A stretch of 64,000 nucleotides of DNA. Origin: Heloderma charlesbogerti. Its lineage: Eukaryota; Chordata; Lepidosauria; Squamata; Helodermatidae. This document shows positions 1 to 10,989 of the stretch, piece by piece. Both the position numbers and the translations under genes were made by a program. The notes beneath the pieces are model-generated. The model was not told the DNA's origin, made no database searches, and worked only from the letters and a program-made list of their open reading frames with translations. The stretch spans positions 868,001 through 932,000 of the forward strand of contig JANEZZ010002240.1 in NCBI GenBank assembly GCA_026122225.1, in the 5' to 3' direction. The number at the start of each line of letters is the position of its first letter. Within the stretch, counting starts at the first letter, position 1.

Positions 1-481
1 TTACGTAGCCTATCACGGCTAGATTTTCCAAAAACACCGTGATAGGCTACATAAATCCTTACGTAGCCTATCACGGCTGACTTTGGGGGGGAAAAAAGCA
101 CGTACGCAAATGGCGGCGCCCATGGGCGCCGCCATTTGCGTACGCGCTTTTTTTTCCCCCCAAAGTCAGCCGTGATAGGCTACGTAAGGATTTACGTAGC
201 CTATCACAGCTGACTGCAGGGACGCAAACAGCGGCGGCTACGGCCGCTGCCATTTGCGACCTGGCAGGAGCAGAGGATTCGCGGCCGGAGGGATGGGGCG
301 CCTCCCCCCCGGCCAGAATTTCGGCTGGAGGGATGGGGCGCCTCCCCACCAGCCAGAATTTCAGCCGGAGGGATGGGGCGCCTCCCTCCCCGGCCAGAAT
401 TTCAGCGGGGAGGAATGGAGCGTCTCCCCCCCACTGCGAAGCAAGCTGCGGGACCAGGTAAGGGACTTTCGTCCATCCCTA
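1..481 (+). mobile_element. Family A palindromic DNA transposon, right part (cut by window start)
   Basis: The piece opens inside a hairpin (TTACGTAGCCTATCACGG type). It then holds a near-perfect palindrome at about 59-187, centred at 122/123, with arms of about 64 bp that include GCAAATGGCGGC and its complement. A second smaller GCAAA..GGCGGC hairpin lies near 212-269. A tandem repeat of 40-bp GC-rich units occupies 287-428. The right tip reads CCAGGTAAGG at about 454-463 and ends CATCCCTA at 481. The left end lies outside the window, so the target duplication cannot be tested. Assigned by match to the complete copies at 22979-23902 and 29186-30156. Non-coding. Confidence 0.88.
287..428 (+). 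repeat. 40-bp GC-rich tandem repeat in family A right arm (about 3.5 units)
   Basis: GGAGGGATGGGGCGCCTCCC-type units begin at about 287, 327, 367 and 407, a 40-bp period. Each unit contains its own small hairpin (GGGAGG..CCTCCC) followed by a CCGGCCAGAATTTC linker. Most other family A copies have only two such units; the CR1-inserted copy has three. Confidence 0.8.
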
Positions 482-559
482 CTCTAGTCTAGCATTGTCT
501 ACTTGACTGGCAGCAACTCTCCAGGGTTTCAGGCAGAAAATGTTTATGTCATCTGCTAA

Positions 560-655
560 CTGAGTCTCTTTTATTTTTTAACTAGCGATGTTGAGGATTG
601 AATCTAGGACCTGATACATGCAAAGCACGTTCTCTACCACTGAGCTATGGTCATG
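560..655 (-). mobile_element. tRNA-derived SINE fragment
   Basis: On the minus strand the segment holds a tRNA-like head: a CATAGCTCAGTGGTAGAG-like box A word at about 630-648 and a box B-like word, GGTCCTAGATTCAATCC, at about 597-613. It resembles other tRNA SINE pieces in the window (5172-5325, 32630-32722, 33635-33745). Short, divergent, not a functional tRNA gene. Confidence 0.6.
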
Positions 656-734
656 ATGTTTTTCATCTCTAACAAGGGCTCCCAAAGCTATTTACAAAAG
701 AGAACCACCCCCCATCAAATAACAGAAATTAAAG

Positions 735-1260
735 CAGAGGCCTTAAAATCAAATGAGCAGAGTTCAAACCTTCAATCATATATTAAAAACCATTAAAAGC
801 CATGCAGAATAAGAATATTTTCACTACCTGCCTAAATGCTATCCAGGCTGGGGCTAGTCTCACCTCCTTTGGGAAGGGATTCTCTAACTGTGGTGCTGAC
901 ACAGAAAAGGCCCTGCCTTGTGTTCCCACCAGCCGAACCACGTTTGTTGGTGGGACATACAACAGAGCCTCTGAAGATGATCTCAGCCTATGGGCAGGTG
1001 GATGGGGGAGGTCTTTTATATATCCTGGGTCTATGCCATTCAGAACGTTATATGTAAGCACAGCACCTTGAACTGGGCCTGGAAGCCAGTGCGCTTGACA
1101 TTAGATGTGTACACCAGAGGGAAATCTGGCTGACGCATTCTGCACCAGTTGCAGTTTCAGAACAACCTTCAAGGGCAGCCCCACACAGAGCATGTTGCAG
1201 TAAACAGTGAGGTGCCGAAAGTGTGAACCACTGTGGCCAGATCAACTCTCTCTCTCACAC
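735..1260 (-). repeat. Old LINE-like interspersed repeat (family F type)
   Basis: Contains the recurring block 'ccaggctggggctag..cctcctttgggaaggga' followed by 'acagaaaaggccctgcc' and 'aaccttcaagggcagccccac'. The same kind of sequence recurs at 36190-38100 and 42827-43210. Short open frames on both strands are shadows of this repeat. I recognise it as a common squamate interspersed repeat but cannot name the family; an L2-like LINE is a guess. Confidence 0.5.
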
Positions 1261-3248
1261 CCTCTAATATTAAACCTTTTCACCTGCGAGAATGAAGTGT
1301 TCCTCCAATCTTAATTCATAAGAAAGCATGCGACAACTCTCAGAAGTTTGAGAAACCTGGTTTAGAACAACCAACATAACCCCTCCTTCTAAATGGAACC
1401 CCCCCACACACACTTCATTCCCAGTGCAATTAGGAAACAAAAGTTAACAAGAAGCTTTCTTTTCCTCCTGCAAAGGTCGGCAATCCCTCTGCAGCAAATT
1501 AATCCCAATTAGTAGTGATATTTTGTCTCGATACGTCATGACACTTTTGATTTACCAGGTTTTCTGGATGCAGACGGCAAATGTTAATGATTTGGTTTGC
1601 TAGGAATTTATACTCCTGCTCATTTCCCATTTGCTGATCAGTTGTGCCTCAGCGAGACTCGACAGCTTCAACTAATGAACGGGAGGCCTCACAGGAATAG
1701 TGGTGTGTTCCGCAGGCCTCCCTTTTTTTTCCATGCCATCTGTAAAAATATAGGTTCTTCTCTGAGAAAACATTTCTGGCAGGCAAGAAGGAGTGATTAT
1801 GATCACATAAATGTCGCTTGTAATTTGTATTTTCACTTGTTTAATGGTGGTGCTGCTAAATGAAGGTATCTGTGGAGAACAAAACTAATTATAGTAAATT
1901 CAGCATCTTTTTCTCTGTGCTGGGGAAAGTCAGGAAGGGAAACATACCTTGTTTTGCTCATTTCCTTAAATTATTCTGATGGCAATGATGCATTTAAACA
2001 TAATCATTTATCTGCCAGCTGGTAAAATTGAAAGTAGAACCTTACAGAACACTTCTCCAGTGCAGGGCTGTGCCAAATTTTTACCCTTGAATATTTTTGA
2101 GGTGAAAGGTATGCTTTCGAGGGGGACAACCTGTCCACTAAAATATTTTTCCATTAGCCTCCACCCCCCAATTCTTTTTTGCATTTGTTTGCAATCTGAT
2201 GCTGTGTCGTTTTGTCCTCTTTGTTAAGGTTCCTTCCTCATTCACAATGTGATCCTAACCAATCATCAATCCTGTACTGAACATGATGGCATCCTGACCC
2301 ACATAGATGATCTAATCTGGTGATGTGGTGACATCCCTGAGGGCAGGGCAAATGAAGCATTGACAATAGCCTCACTTAGAAAAGGGCTGTGGGAGAAGGA
2401 AATCATGCCAATTGATTGATTGATGTTCCCTGTCTTGCTATGCTGTAGCATAGCAGCTACATGTAGGGCTGCTATGGGGATTATTCTGTGCTATTATTAT
2501 TACTGTACTATTATTCTGCACAGCTGCTATTCTGTGGGGAATGAAACTCCCAAGGTAGTACAAAAACACAGGATGTATTGACCTAGTTGTATTGGCAACA
2601 TGAATACATTTCCACTATCTCCCAACACCTCTCCCACATAATGGGCAAACATTTCCAGCCCCTTTCACGGCACTCTGCGAAACAACACCAAAACAGAGCA
2701 GTTTCCATGGGGGGTGAAATGGTTTGCAAAAAGTACCTCGCATGTTGTCTTAGTTCTACTCCAGAAGTTTGACAACACAGCAGGGACTAGCAGAGAACAT
2801 TCACAATGTTTTTCCTGTGCATAGCAAACCTGAAAAACCAATCAGAGGAGTTCTGTCACACTATATTTCGGGTGTTGAGAAAGCTTGTCAAATTGAGCCA
2901 AGAGTTTTGGAAGACTATTTTTAATTGTTTTTACCTCATTTGGTTTGCCCAGTTTTGCCAGAAGGTCTCAAATTGGCTGGAAATAAGTTGTTTTATGTGT
3001 TCCAAATAGAGCACTAGAAGTTTATATAAACAGATTGCTAAGTGGATCAGTGAATTAGATATATAAGGGGTGTGTGTGTGTGGGGGGGGAGAGATAGAAA
3101 AAATGCATAGATTGGACAGGTTAAGAAATAATCAATATATTACTCTTGTGATATTTCTTCATAGAATATGTTCCAATTTGCATTTCACATTCCCACTTAA
3201 AGCTTGTGTTATGTGTTCTTCATTTACTATTTTATTATTGTGTTCTAC
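1261..3248. other. Unique AT-rich DNA, no gene seen
   Basis: No open frame with coding character, no splice-bounded exon candidate that I could defend, and no clear transposon ends. A short GT/G-run (about 3069-3090) is present. The stretch about 1480-1720 is complex, non-repetitive sequence and could be a conserved non-coding element, which cannot be judged from one genome. Confidence 0.5.
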
Positions 3249-3361
3249 TGCAGGGGTGGGCGGAAAATTGATCTCCAGATGTTTTGAACTTCAACTTGTG
3301 TATAATTTCAGTCAATTGTTCTATTTCAGAAATGTCTACAATTTTCCTTAGTCATTAACAG

Positions 3362-3437
3362 AGCAATCCTATACAGGTCTACTCAGAAGTAACTGAGTTC
3401 AGTGGAGCTTACTTCCAGGGAAGTGGATATAGGATGG
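3362..3437. mobile_element. Short palindromic MITE, AATCCTATACA type
   Basis: Starts GCAATCCTATACA, ends GGATATAGGATGG, with an internal inverted repeat around ACTCAGAAGTAA and TTACTTCCAGGG. The same 70-85 bp foldback occurs at 25690-25770, 50168-50249 and 59993-60053. Confidence 0.7.
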
Positions 3438-3925
3438 GAGCATATAAGATACATTACACAGTTTCTTTCTACCTGTAGCTGAAGCAATTTCGGCTACCAG
3501 TAATGTATTTGCTAACAAAGTTTTCTCCAATAAGAAAGAGAACCATCCATCACATTTAATAATATTGCCAAAGGCTCAAATGTTGTTGTATATCCAAAAA
3601 TGAGAAGTATTGTATCAATGATAGCTTTCCAATATTGTTTTGCTTTTCCATAATGCTACCATAAATGAAAGCATCTGCTGGGCAATTGTTGAGATGAATG
3701 AAGGCTCCAGTCAGCCATATAATTGAAGGTCCAAGTGATATAAATAAGGAATAGTGTTAGGTATGCTATGGATAGCTGTGTTTTCCAACTCACAGATGCA
3801 AAAACTGCATGTTCACTGTGTGGAGTTTTCTGGGATTTTATTTATTCATTTATTTATTACATTTCTATGCCACCCAATAGCTGAAGGAGATTTACCATCT
3901 CCTAAGCCAGCAGTGCTGTTAGTCA

Positions 3926-4203
3926 AGGCCAGCCCAATATACTTTGCTGCCGGAGGCAAAGAATAAGATGGCGTCTCCTCCTGCACCATGTATAAAACCC
4001 AGCTGGACTTGCAGTTGAATCTTTCTTTAACACTGATATGGGACAGCACCCTCCCCTGCACCTGAAGGCAGCAAGCTAGCTTGGGGGGCACCAAGCAGGC
4101 TGTGTGGCACACAGCTCTCTCCTCCAACACCTTGATGCCACCTCCCAGCAATTGTCACCTGAGGCAACTTATTTGCTTTGCCTAATGCTAGGGCCAGTCC
4201 TGC
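3926..4203. mobile_element. Family J MITE (about 280 bp, AGGGCCAGCC tips)
   Basis: Left tip near GCCAGCCC, right tip CTAGGGCCAGTCCTG, with inverted subterminal words (GCCTCAGGTGAC and its complement). Internal sequence 'caccctcccctgcacctgaaggcagcaa' is shared with the copies at 17330-17570, 34606-34885 and 55887-56186. No coding capacity. Confidence 0.7.
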
Positions 4204-4844
4204 CACTAGATCTGGAGGCCTTTTTGTTTCTCAGATTATCTTCTTTTCTCAGCAACAGGAACATGTGTGGTCAGGAAAAGGGATGGACGGATGTGCCCCT
4301 GCCGCCGCCTGGGTCCTCCAGGTGCCTGCCAAGCTGCTGCATCCACTCACACCCCCCATGCTCACCAAGCCACCCTCACCTACCCTGAGCTGTCCTTGAG
4401 CGCCCATCATTCCTGTGGTTGCCATTTTGTAGAAAAAATAGGACCTCGGGGACTTCTGTAAATCTAATATTGTGCACACAGTGGCTGTACAGGCCCCATC
4501 TATGCAATATTACAGGCGTAAACGGCATGAGCAGGGAGGAACCCATCAGACTCCCAGACTGAGTTGCGTGCCCACATTATCCCCAGTCAGGAACCATATA
4601 CAATCAAAGTGCCACTTAGAAGTAAGAGCATCACAGTTATGGAGCACAAACATTAAAGTATGGGGAAAATGCAAAACCCCAAACCCAAAACAGAGGAACC
4701 CGTGTCAGTCCATAAAAAAAAAAAAAAATTAGAATCCAAAGTCTGGTAATTCCTTTATTAAGACCAACCCAAATGTCACAACATCATGAGCAAGCTTTCG
4801 ACTTCTCCAGAGAGGAGCTAGGAGGGGCCATAGCTTTGCAGGCA
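4204..4844. other. Unassigned DNA with poly-A tract
   Basis: Mostly unique sequence with an A-run near 4712-4725. The short proline-rich frames at 4178-4399 have no coding support. Confidence 0.4.
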
Positions 4845-5171
4845 GAGGGCAGTATCCAGTGGTGTCATTCTGCAATCTCAGATAGCAGTAGCGGAGCTCT
4901 GCTGATTCTTTCCATTGTGCAAGTGGTTACCTGTTCTGCTTTTGCGACTGATTGTGCAAGCCATTGCATGACCCACCCGTTGCAGAATGGGTTGCACAAG
5001 CAGACTGCACAACTGGTTGCACAACCAATTGCACAAAAGTTATGCACAACTGGTTGGACAACGGAGTGTGCAAACATAATGCACAACCATTTGCACAACC
5101 GCTTGCACAAACAAAACTTCAGTTGAATTCTCCTAGTTTCTGCTAGCGCAATGTCTGTTGGATACTGCCCA
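4845..5171. mobile_element. Foldback element with internal TTGCACAA oligomer array
   Basis: Inverted termini: AGGGCAGTATCCA (4846-4858) and TGGATACTGCCC (5159-5170). Between about 4945 and 5112 the DNA is a degenerate array of TTGCACAACN-type words, many of them self-complementary. It reads as cysteine-rich nonsense in several frames. The right terminus abuts a tRNA SINE. Unnamed inverted-repeat element. Confidence 0.65.
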
Positions 5172-5325
5172 CTAGGTCCCATGTTCAATCTCTGGCATCT
5201 CCAGGTAGGGCTGGGAAAGAGCTCTCTCTGAAATCCTGGAGAACCATTGCTGCTAGTTACTGTCAGCAATACTGAGGAAGTTGGACCAATGGTCCGACTC
5301 AGTATAAGGCAACTTCCTTTGTTCC
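5172..5325 (+). mobile_element. tRNA-derived SINE, 3' part
   Basis: A box B-like word GTTCAATCTCTGGCA at about 5182-5196 is followed by 'ccaggtagggctgggaaaga', 'ctggagaaccattgctg' and the tail 'gactcagtataaggcaacttcct'. This is the body of a very common squamate tRNA SINE. The box A half is missing, apparently replaced by the foldback element just upstream. Confidence 0.75.
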
Positions 5326-6914
5326 TAAAAAGCTGGGTTGAATTAAAGCCAACAAGTCTAAATTTACAATGTTGGAATTAAAGTGGGGAGTCTCTCTCTT
5401 TCATACAACTTAGAAACATTGGGCTGGATCCAAATTTAAACTGGATCAACTGCACTGGCAGAAGTGAACTTTCCCCCTCCTTCTCACAGCAACTCCCTCA
5501 GCCCTCTAAAAATGCTACACAAAGAGTCAGGAGGTCCTGCTGAATGGGGTGAGCTGTGGTGTGGGGAGGAGGAGGATCCCCCCAAATCAGGCAGAGGACG
5601 CTTGTGTAAGTGGAGTATCTCCAGAAGGCAAATCTTGGATCCAACCCAGTATTTTTGTTCCCCCCTCCCCTTATAAAGCCCTGTGAGATAATGTTTTACA
5701 GCACCTTGACTAGAATTTAGTAGTGCCAGAAGGGACCAGATAAAAGGTTGCTTTGGGGCTGGTTTTCGCCCATGAGCTGCCACTTGGCCTTCCCAGCACT
5801 GGGTAAACCAAAACAAAGTTAGTGAAGAAGTGAAAAAGAAGTGATGTATTTTAGTGCCAGTCTGACCCATTGTTGTCTGGAATGGAGAACTGCAGGGCCA
5901 AAGAGACAGCCCAAGAGAATGTGTTCCAATGAGAAGGCATCGTCCAAGGAAAGAACTGTCAGAAATATGGTACTCTCTCCCTGCTGAGGTCACATCAGGC
6001 TCCAGCACTGCAAAACTGACATCAGGACAGCTCTGACATATAAATAAACTTGAAAGCCATTTTAGTTATCAAGCAATTCAAGCTCTTGGGGTTCCCAAAA
6101 CAAGTGGCATGGACTACTCAAGGCATGAAACCCTTCAGAGAATATGCAAAGCCTTTGATAAAGGGTACATTTAATTATAGGATTTTTTCCTCTGCCTCTG
6201 CTGTTCTGTCTTTGGCTAGCTTTGCCTGTGACTGACAGAACAAGTTCAAGGAAGATGCATTTGATGAGAATTTGGACAGTGCTTCCAGCCTTACCGACCA
6301 ATGACAAAAATTCACCAAAGTTGACATGAGCAGCGGAGGATTAAGAAACATAATCTGAGATGGTACATAACTTGTGCCAACAACTGTTGAAGAACTTCTC
6401 ATGGGGCTAGGCCTCAAGGCTGCCTGAAATTTGTCCCGTCTGGCCTAGAAATGATTCCCATTTCATCCTAGATGTAGGGGGACAGATTGTGATTTCTCTG
6501 TGGTATGAAAAAATGTTTCGCCAGTCCTCCACAGAAGACATGCAGTGGCTACTTATGAATCACCAAAAAAGGGGATATGCATCACCCCCTGCCCCCCCCA
6601 AAAGAGGCCAAAAGAGGACACCAATTTCCATATTTTTCATATGCGAATGTATATGTATAGATGCAAATGTAGAAATAATTATAATAATTTAATTATAAAT
6701 ACATTACATCTCACCATAGTGTGCAGAAGACTGTAACCAGGTAACATGTGTGCCTTGGTCAGTCTGCTTTCCAGGTGCTGTTGATGGACAACTTCAAGGT
6801 TCAGCTCTTCCTTCTGTTGGCTCTCTATCTTCATACCAGACTTAGACCAACAGAGGATGCCTTCAAAATAAAGGTGAGTTCACTGGCAGCACTTCAAATA
6901 GAGGACTGTGTAAT
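5326..6914. other. Unique DNA, no gene seen
   Basis: Includes a 174-codon minus-strand frame at 5484-6008 with no recognisable domain, no plausible start context and no splice signals tying it to other frames. I take it as chance. Confidence 0.45.
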
Positions 6915-7391
6915 TAGGGATGTTGCAAGACTCCAGTTGGGGCTCAAGGCTTGGCAATTTCTTGCCAGCTCAGCCCCCCAGACACCCATAGATTCCCGTG
7001 CTTGCCCTACTCAGCGCATGCTGAATTGGGCAAGTGCGGGGATCCCTGCTTGTTTGCGAGCCACCATTTTGCATAAAGACGGTGGTTCTGCTATTAATGT
7101 AAATTACTATTTGCATAAAATGGTGGCCATAAATAGCCTCATGTACATAATTTTGTCTAAATGGTTTTTTTTACGAATGCCATTTTATGCGAATGGCGGC
7201 TGAAGTAAATAGCAGAGCTGCCAGTTTTACACAAAATGCCGGCTCATGGAATGCGGGGATGCTGCATCCTGCTTGCTGGGGATGTGTGGAGCGTCTGGCA
7301 GCTCATGTGGTGTGCCAAACAGGGCCGGCCGGCCAACAGAGGTCTGGTGAGTGGTGCACGAGGCTGACTCCAGTGAGTTCGCCCATCCCTA
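6915..7391. mobile_element. hAT-like non-autonomous element, divergent relative of family A
   Basis: Starts TAGGGATG (6915) and ends CATCCCTA (7391), with a perfect 8-bp duplication TGTGTAAT at 6907-6914 and 7392-7399. The interior has a weaker inverted structure around TTTGCATAAAATGGTGGCC and its partners (ATTTTGCATAAAGACGG, CATTTTATGCGAATGGCGG). A donor-like GGTGAGT lies near the right end. 477 bp, non-coding. It shares only the tips and the general ATGGYGGC theme with family A, so it is either a distant subfamily or a separate family using the same transposase. Confidence 0.9.
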
Positions 7392-7635
7392 TGTGTAATG
7401 CCTGCCTCTAAGGGCCTTGGACTATGGGGGTGTGTAAAAGGGGATGGGCATCAAATGGGGGGAGGGGAGCGTAAAATGCCAGTTTGAAAGAAAAGACAGT
7501 TGGTGCCAGGGAAGCAAAGGAGGCAGCAGGATAGTGAAAGGGTAGAGACAGTGATTTTGTGAAATCCATTCTGTTTGTGGATTGTCAGGCATCTTTTGTT
7601 CTATCATCCACGCACTGATGGAATCAGATTTTTTT

Positions 7636-7870
7636 TAGGGATGGACAAGATTTTCATCCCACTTGTGCAAGTGCACATTAGCGCTAATATGCACTAGTGA
7701 AAGTGTGAATTTGTGTAATTCCCCCCCCCAAAAGGCGGGGGGGGGAAGGATCTGCAAGCCTGCAGAATCCACACAACTCAGAGATAGCAGGTCTGCTGTG
7801 GAGTCTGCCAGTTGGATCCATAGAAATTCAAACTCATTTGAATCTGTTGCAGATTTATCCAACATCCCTA
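7636..7870. mobile_element. Short MITE with TAGGGATG/CATCCCTA tips
   Basis: Tips TAGGGATGGAC (7636) and ACATCCCTA (7870), with a GC-run foldback in the middle (C8 then G9 at about 7721-7747). No clear 8-bp duplication, so the copy may be old or chimeric. Confidence 0.65.
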
Positions 7871-10259
7871 GGTGGAGCTGAGAAGGAAATTCAGGAGGGA
7901 ATTCAGGGAAACCAGCATTGCAGAGAAGAACAGAAAGAAGCAGATAGAGCAGCTTTCAGCTAGAAGAAGAGTGAACCTCCACAATGGAGAGTGGCAACAA
8001 AAGACTAAAGGAATAGGGACAAGCAACTGTTGTTGGTCTAACAACAGTGTCACTGTGCTTTACAGTGAACTGCAGCCTAAAGTTAGAGTTGTTCATGTTT
8101 GGTTTACAGTTCTATTGGTCCTTTCCATAATATTGCTATTTACCAAAAATCTACAATGAAGTAAATACTGTTTAATATTTATTTGTTGGTCTCTGGAGTG
8201 ATTGTAGTCTGCCCCTTCTCATCCTAGTTATAGAAACCTGAAACATTACAACTGTCCTCTGTAAAAGAGGATTCACAGCTACCCTTTCCAGAAGGAAAAT
8301 GAAGGCCTGGCTTATACCTGTGGCAGAATAAGTGAGCTGAATTCTGAGGCGGTAGAATAGACTGTACCACTTCAGACAACAGTGCGGGTGTGTGCCACTT
8401 TGGATGCTTCCTCTTGTAAGCAAGCAAACACACAAACACCTGCCAATAAGCAAAAAAACAGCACACAAGAGATAGGGTTGTTAAGATCATGTTTCCTGAT
8501 GAGCCAGTCCAGACATTTATTATTATTATGTAATTGTGGGGCTGCGTTCAAATATATGATTCCCCTACCTGCAGCCTGAAATGGTACCATCCATCCCATC
8601 ATCTCGGAACCTTGCTACCTTCTTCTGCTGCACATTCAGTCCAAACATAAGGCTAGTGACAGGCAAGCAAGCAGTGCTTGTGTTTACCCAGATTCTCTGA
8701 ACATCGGCTTGCTGCTTTTCTCTCCTTGATTTGCACGTGTTGTTACCATCTCTGTTAGTCTTTCATGAAAGGGGACATAATGCAAAATGACTGCAATTGA
8801 ATGTAAATGTCATGCAGTGCCCCCCACCCTCAAATTTGTGCCACTTTCCAAAGTTGCACAAATTTTCCCTTAGACCAAAGCATGACATGAAGCGTTTTTA
8901 AACTTGAGCAATTGTGAACTTCTTTCTTTTCAGGAATTGCATTTATTTATTTTGATGTGAGCTGAGAACATGTTCAAGAATTTGCAAACATTTTTGGAGA
9001 ATGCATCCTCCTGCTTGCGGGTGTGTTTAGGGTCGTGAACAGGGCATGCTTGCATGTTTTGTAAGCAGGAATGGAATTCTCATACATCCCTACATAGGAA
9101 CATTCAAATAAAGCATGCATCATGTATCCCAAAATGAGAAGAGTGTTTTCTTAGTGGCTGGGAAAAGATATACATTTTGATTACATGGTTCTATAATATT
9201 AAAGAAGAACAGACTAAACAATCCAGAAAAAATGGTAAGGAGAATATGGAAGGTACATATTTTTAATTTGCATTTACCTATGAAGAAGTCGAGGAAGCCA
9301 CCTTGAGAATTTTGAGTGAAAGTTAGCATTTCCAGGCAAAGGATTATTATATCATATCTGAATTGGTTCCCTCAAGTCTTGCTGTAGCCTGGCTCTCTCA
9401 GAAAAAAAGTCCATTTGATAAGGGAACCTCTTTTCTCCTTTCCTTCATATTGGCATGCAAAGAAGGAGAAAATTAATGGCACATGCCATTCAAAACATTA
9501 AATCTCTTTCACCTTGTAACTCTAACAAAACTCTTTGTCAGGGCAGAAATAGCATTTCAGATTCAGCTTTGCAGACAGTTCCTTCTCAGAAATGGAGTGC
9601 AAATTAAATTTCAGAGACAGATGAAGGAACTCTCTTTTTCCCCCATTTGCGTGCACCTTGTTGCCTAAGCTAGCTTTTCTGAAAAGTTTTACATCCCTGC
9701 CTCAAAACCACATGGATCCATAGTAATGGTTTGCCTCCTTGATTATTGGACATGGCTGCCACAAACTTAAACCATCTCAGGCCACTTTATTATTTTCTGC
9801 AATTTGACATGCTATTGAGAGGGTCAAAATAACATAATTGATGGTGATGGGGCTATGCTAGGCTGTTGTGCCTAGTGAAAGTGTTACCCCTCTGTTTTTA
9901 GACTCTAGTGCAGCCTGTGCTTGTTAACGATGAACAGGAGGAATGTCCTGAATGAAAGACCATGAATGATCTTTATCTAAAGACTAAGGTTGGACAAATT
10001 GGAAGGCTAAGGTTGGATGAATCAGTCTGTTTCCAGATCATGCCACATTTACATGTGTTCACTCATAAGTCTGTTCCATCCAGTTTGGACATGCGTTGTA
10101 GCAGAACCAGGGCTCACAGGGATGCTGACTTCATCTGCCCTCCTCAGACTTTCCTGTTGCCTCTGAGCTTAGCCCATAAACAGGGTGAAAGCATATTGGG
10201 AGAGAGGAGAATAGGTCCTGATTATCATCGATGTGCAATTATATTTAACTCACTTATAC
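7871..10259. other. Unique AT-rich DNA, no gene seen
   Basis: No repeat family recognised with confidence and no coding frame. Short frames, such as the minus-strand cysteine-rich frames around 8172-8490, lack any domain. Confidence 0.45.
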
Positions 10260-10395
10260 ACACACAGGAGGATCTCCAACCCTTTTGGGCCAGTGGTCAC
10301 ATCTGTTATTTTGAGAGAGTAATGGGTGCCACAAAATGGCTGCCATGGAGGGCTATGCCCATTCACAAAATGGTTGGGGACCCCTGGCCCGGCCA
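10260..10395. mobile_element. hAT-type MITE remnant (GGGGTCCCCAACC tip)
   Basis: 'ctccaacccttttgggccagtgg' at the left and 'aaaatggttggggacccctgg' at the right form the inverted repeat typical of short hAT-derived elements with a CAGGGGTCCCCAACC tip. 'cacaaaatggctgccatggagg' lies between. Family name not assigned. Confidence 0.6.
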
Positions 10396-10989
10396 ATCAG
10401 AAAACACCAATTTTACAGTAGTGGGAAACTGGTAAGCAGTAGTGTAGTGTAGCCAGGGATCACAGGATTGAAGTGCTGGGACGTTTTGATTAGCAGAGAC
10501 AATGACATCATTTGCCATCCCCCTCAGAATTACCTGTTCCCTCTGAGCTTACTTGAAATCTTTACAGTAGGGATTCCCCCCCCCCCAAGCAACATTATAT
10601 TGTTCCCTGTTGTAATGCAAAGTATTTTTCAGTGGCTTGGTCATGAACAGGTAATTAAGACCTATTATGGCTTTACAAAAAACCTGGTCCTGGTGGAGAT
10701 TAAAAATAAAAAGGTTAAAATTGCCGTGAACACCACTGCCTGAATTTTGGGCCTTTCCTCTCCTTCGTGGTGTGTGCCTGGGGACTGTCATGATGTGTGT
10801 CTGCCCTTCAGAAGGTACCACGACACCCTGATCTGTGATTTAAAAAAAGAAAAGGAAAGGAAAAAACACACCAAGGTTCACATCGAAATATGCAGGTAAA
10901 TGAATACTCTTAAACCGTATTTTCTCTCAAAATGTGCATTTATCAACCTCTCTCTTTCTCTCACTCTCTCAAAATAGATACACATTTTC
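10396..10989. other. Unassigned DNA
   Basis: Unique sequence with a C-run (about 10577-10587). No gene or clear element seen. Confidence 0.35.

Noticed and set aside
121..180. GC-rich hairpin followed by a T-run resembling a bacterial terminator
   Set aside because: The T-run is matched by an A-run on the other side of a larger palindrome, and the same structure recurs in family A elements. The DNA is eukaryotic.
4773..5126. Cysteine-rich and repeat-like peptide frames
   Set aside because: Produced by the TTGCACAA oligomer array of a foldback element and open on both strands. Not a gene.
5484..6008. 174-codon minus-strand open frame
   Set aside because: No domain, low-complexity composition shifts, no splice sites linking it to neighbouring frames, and no start context.
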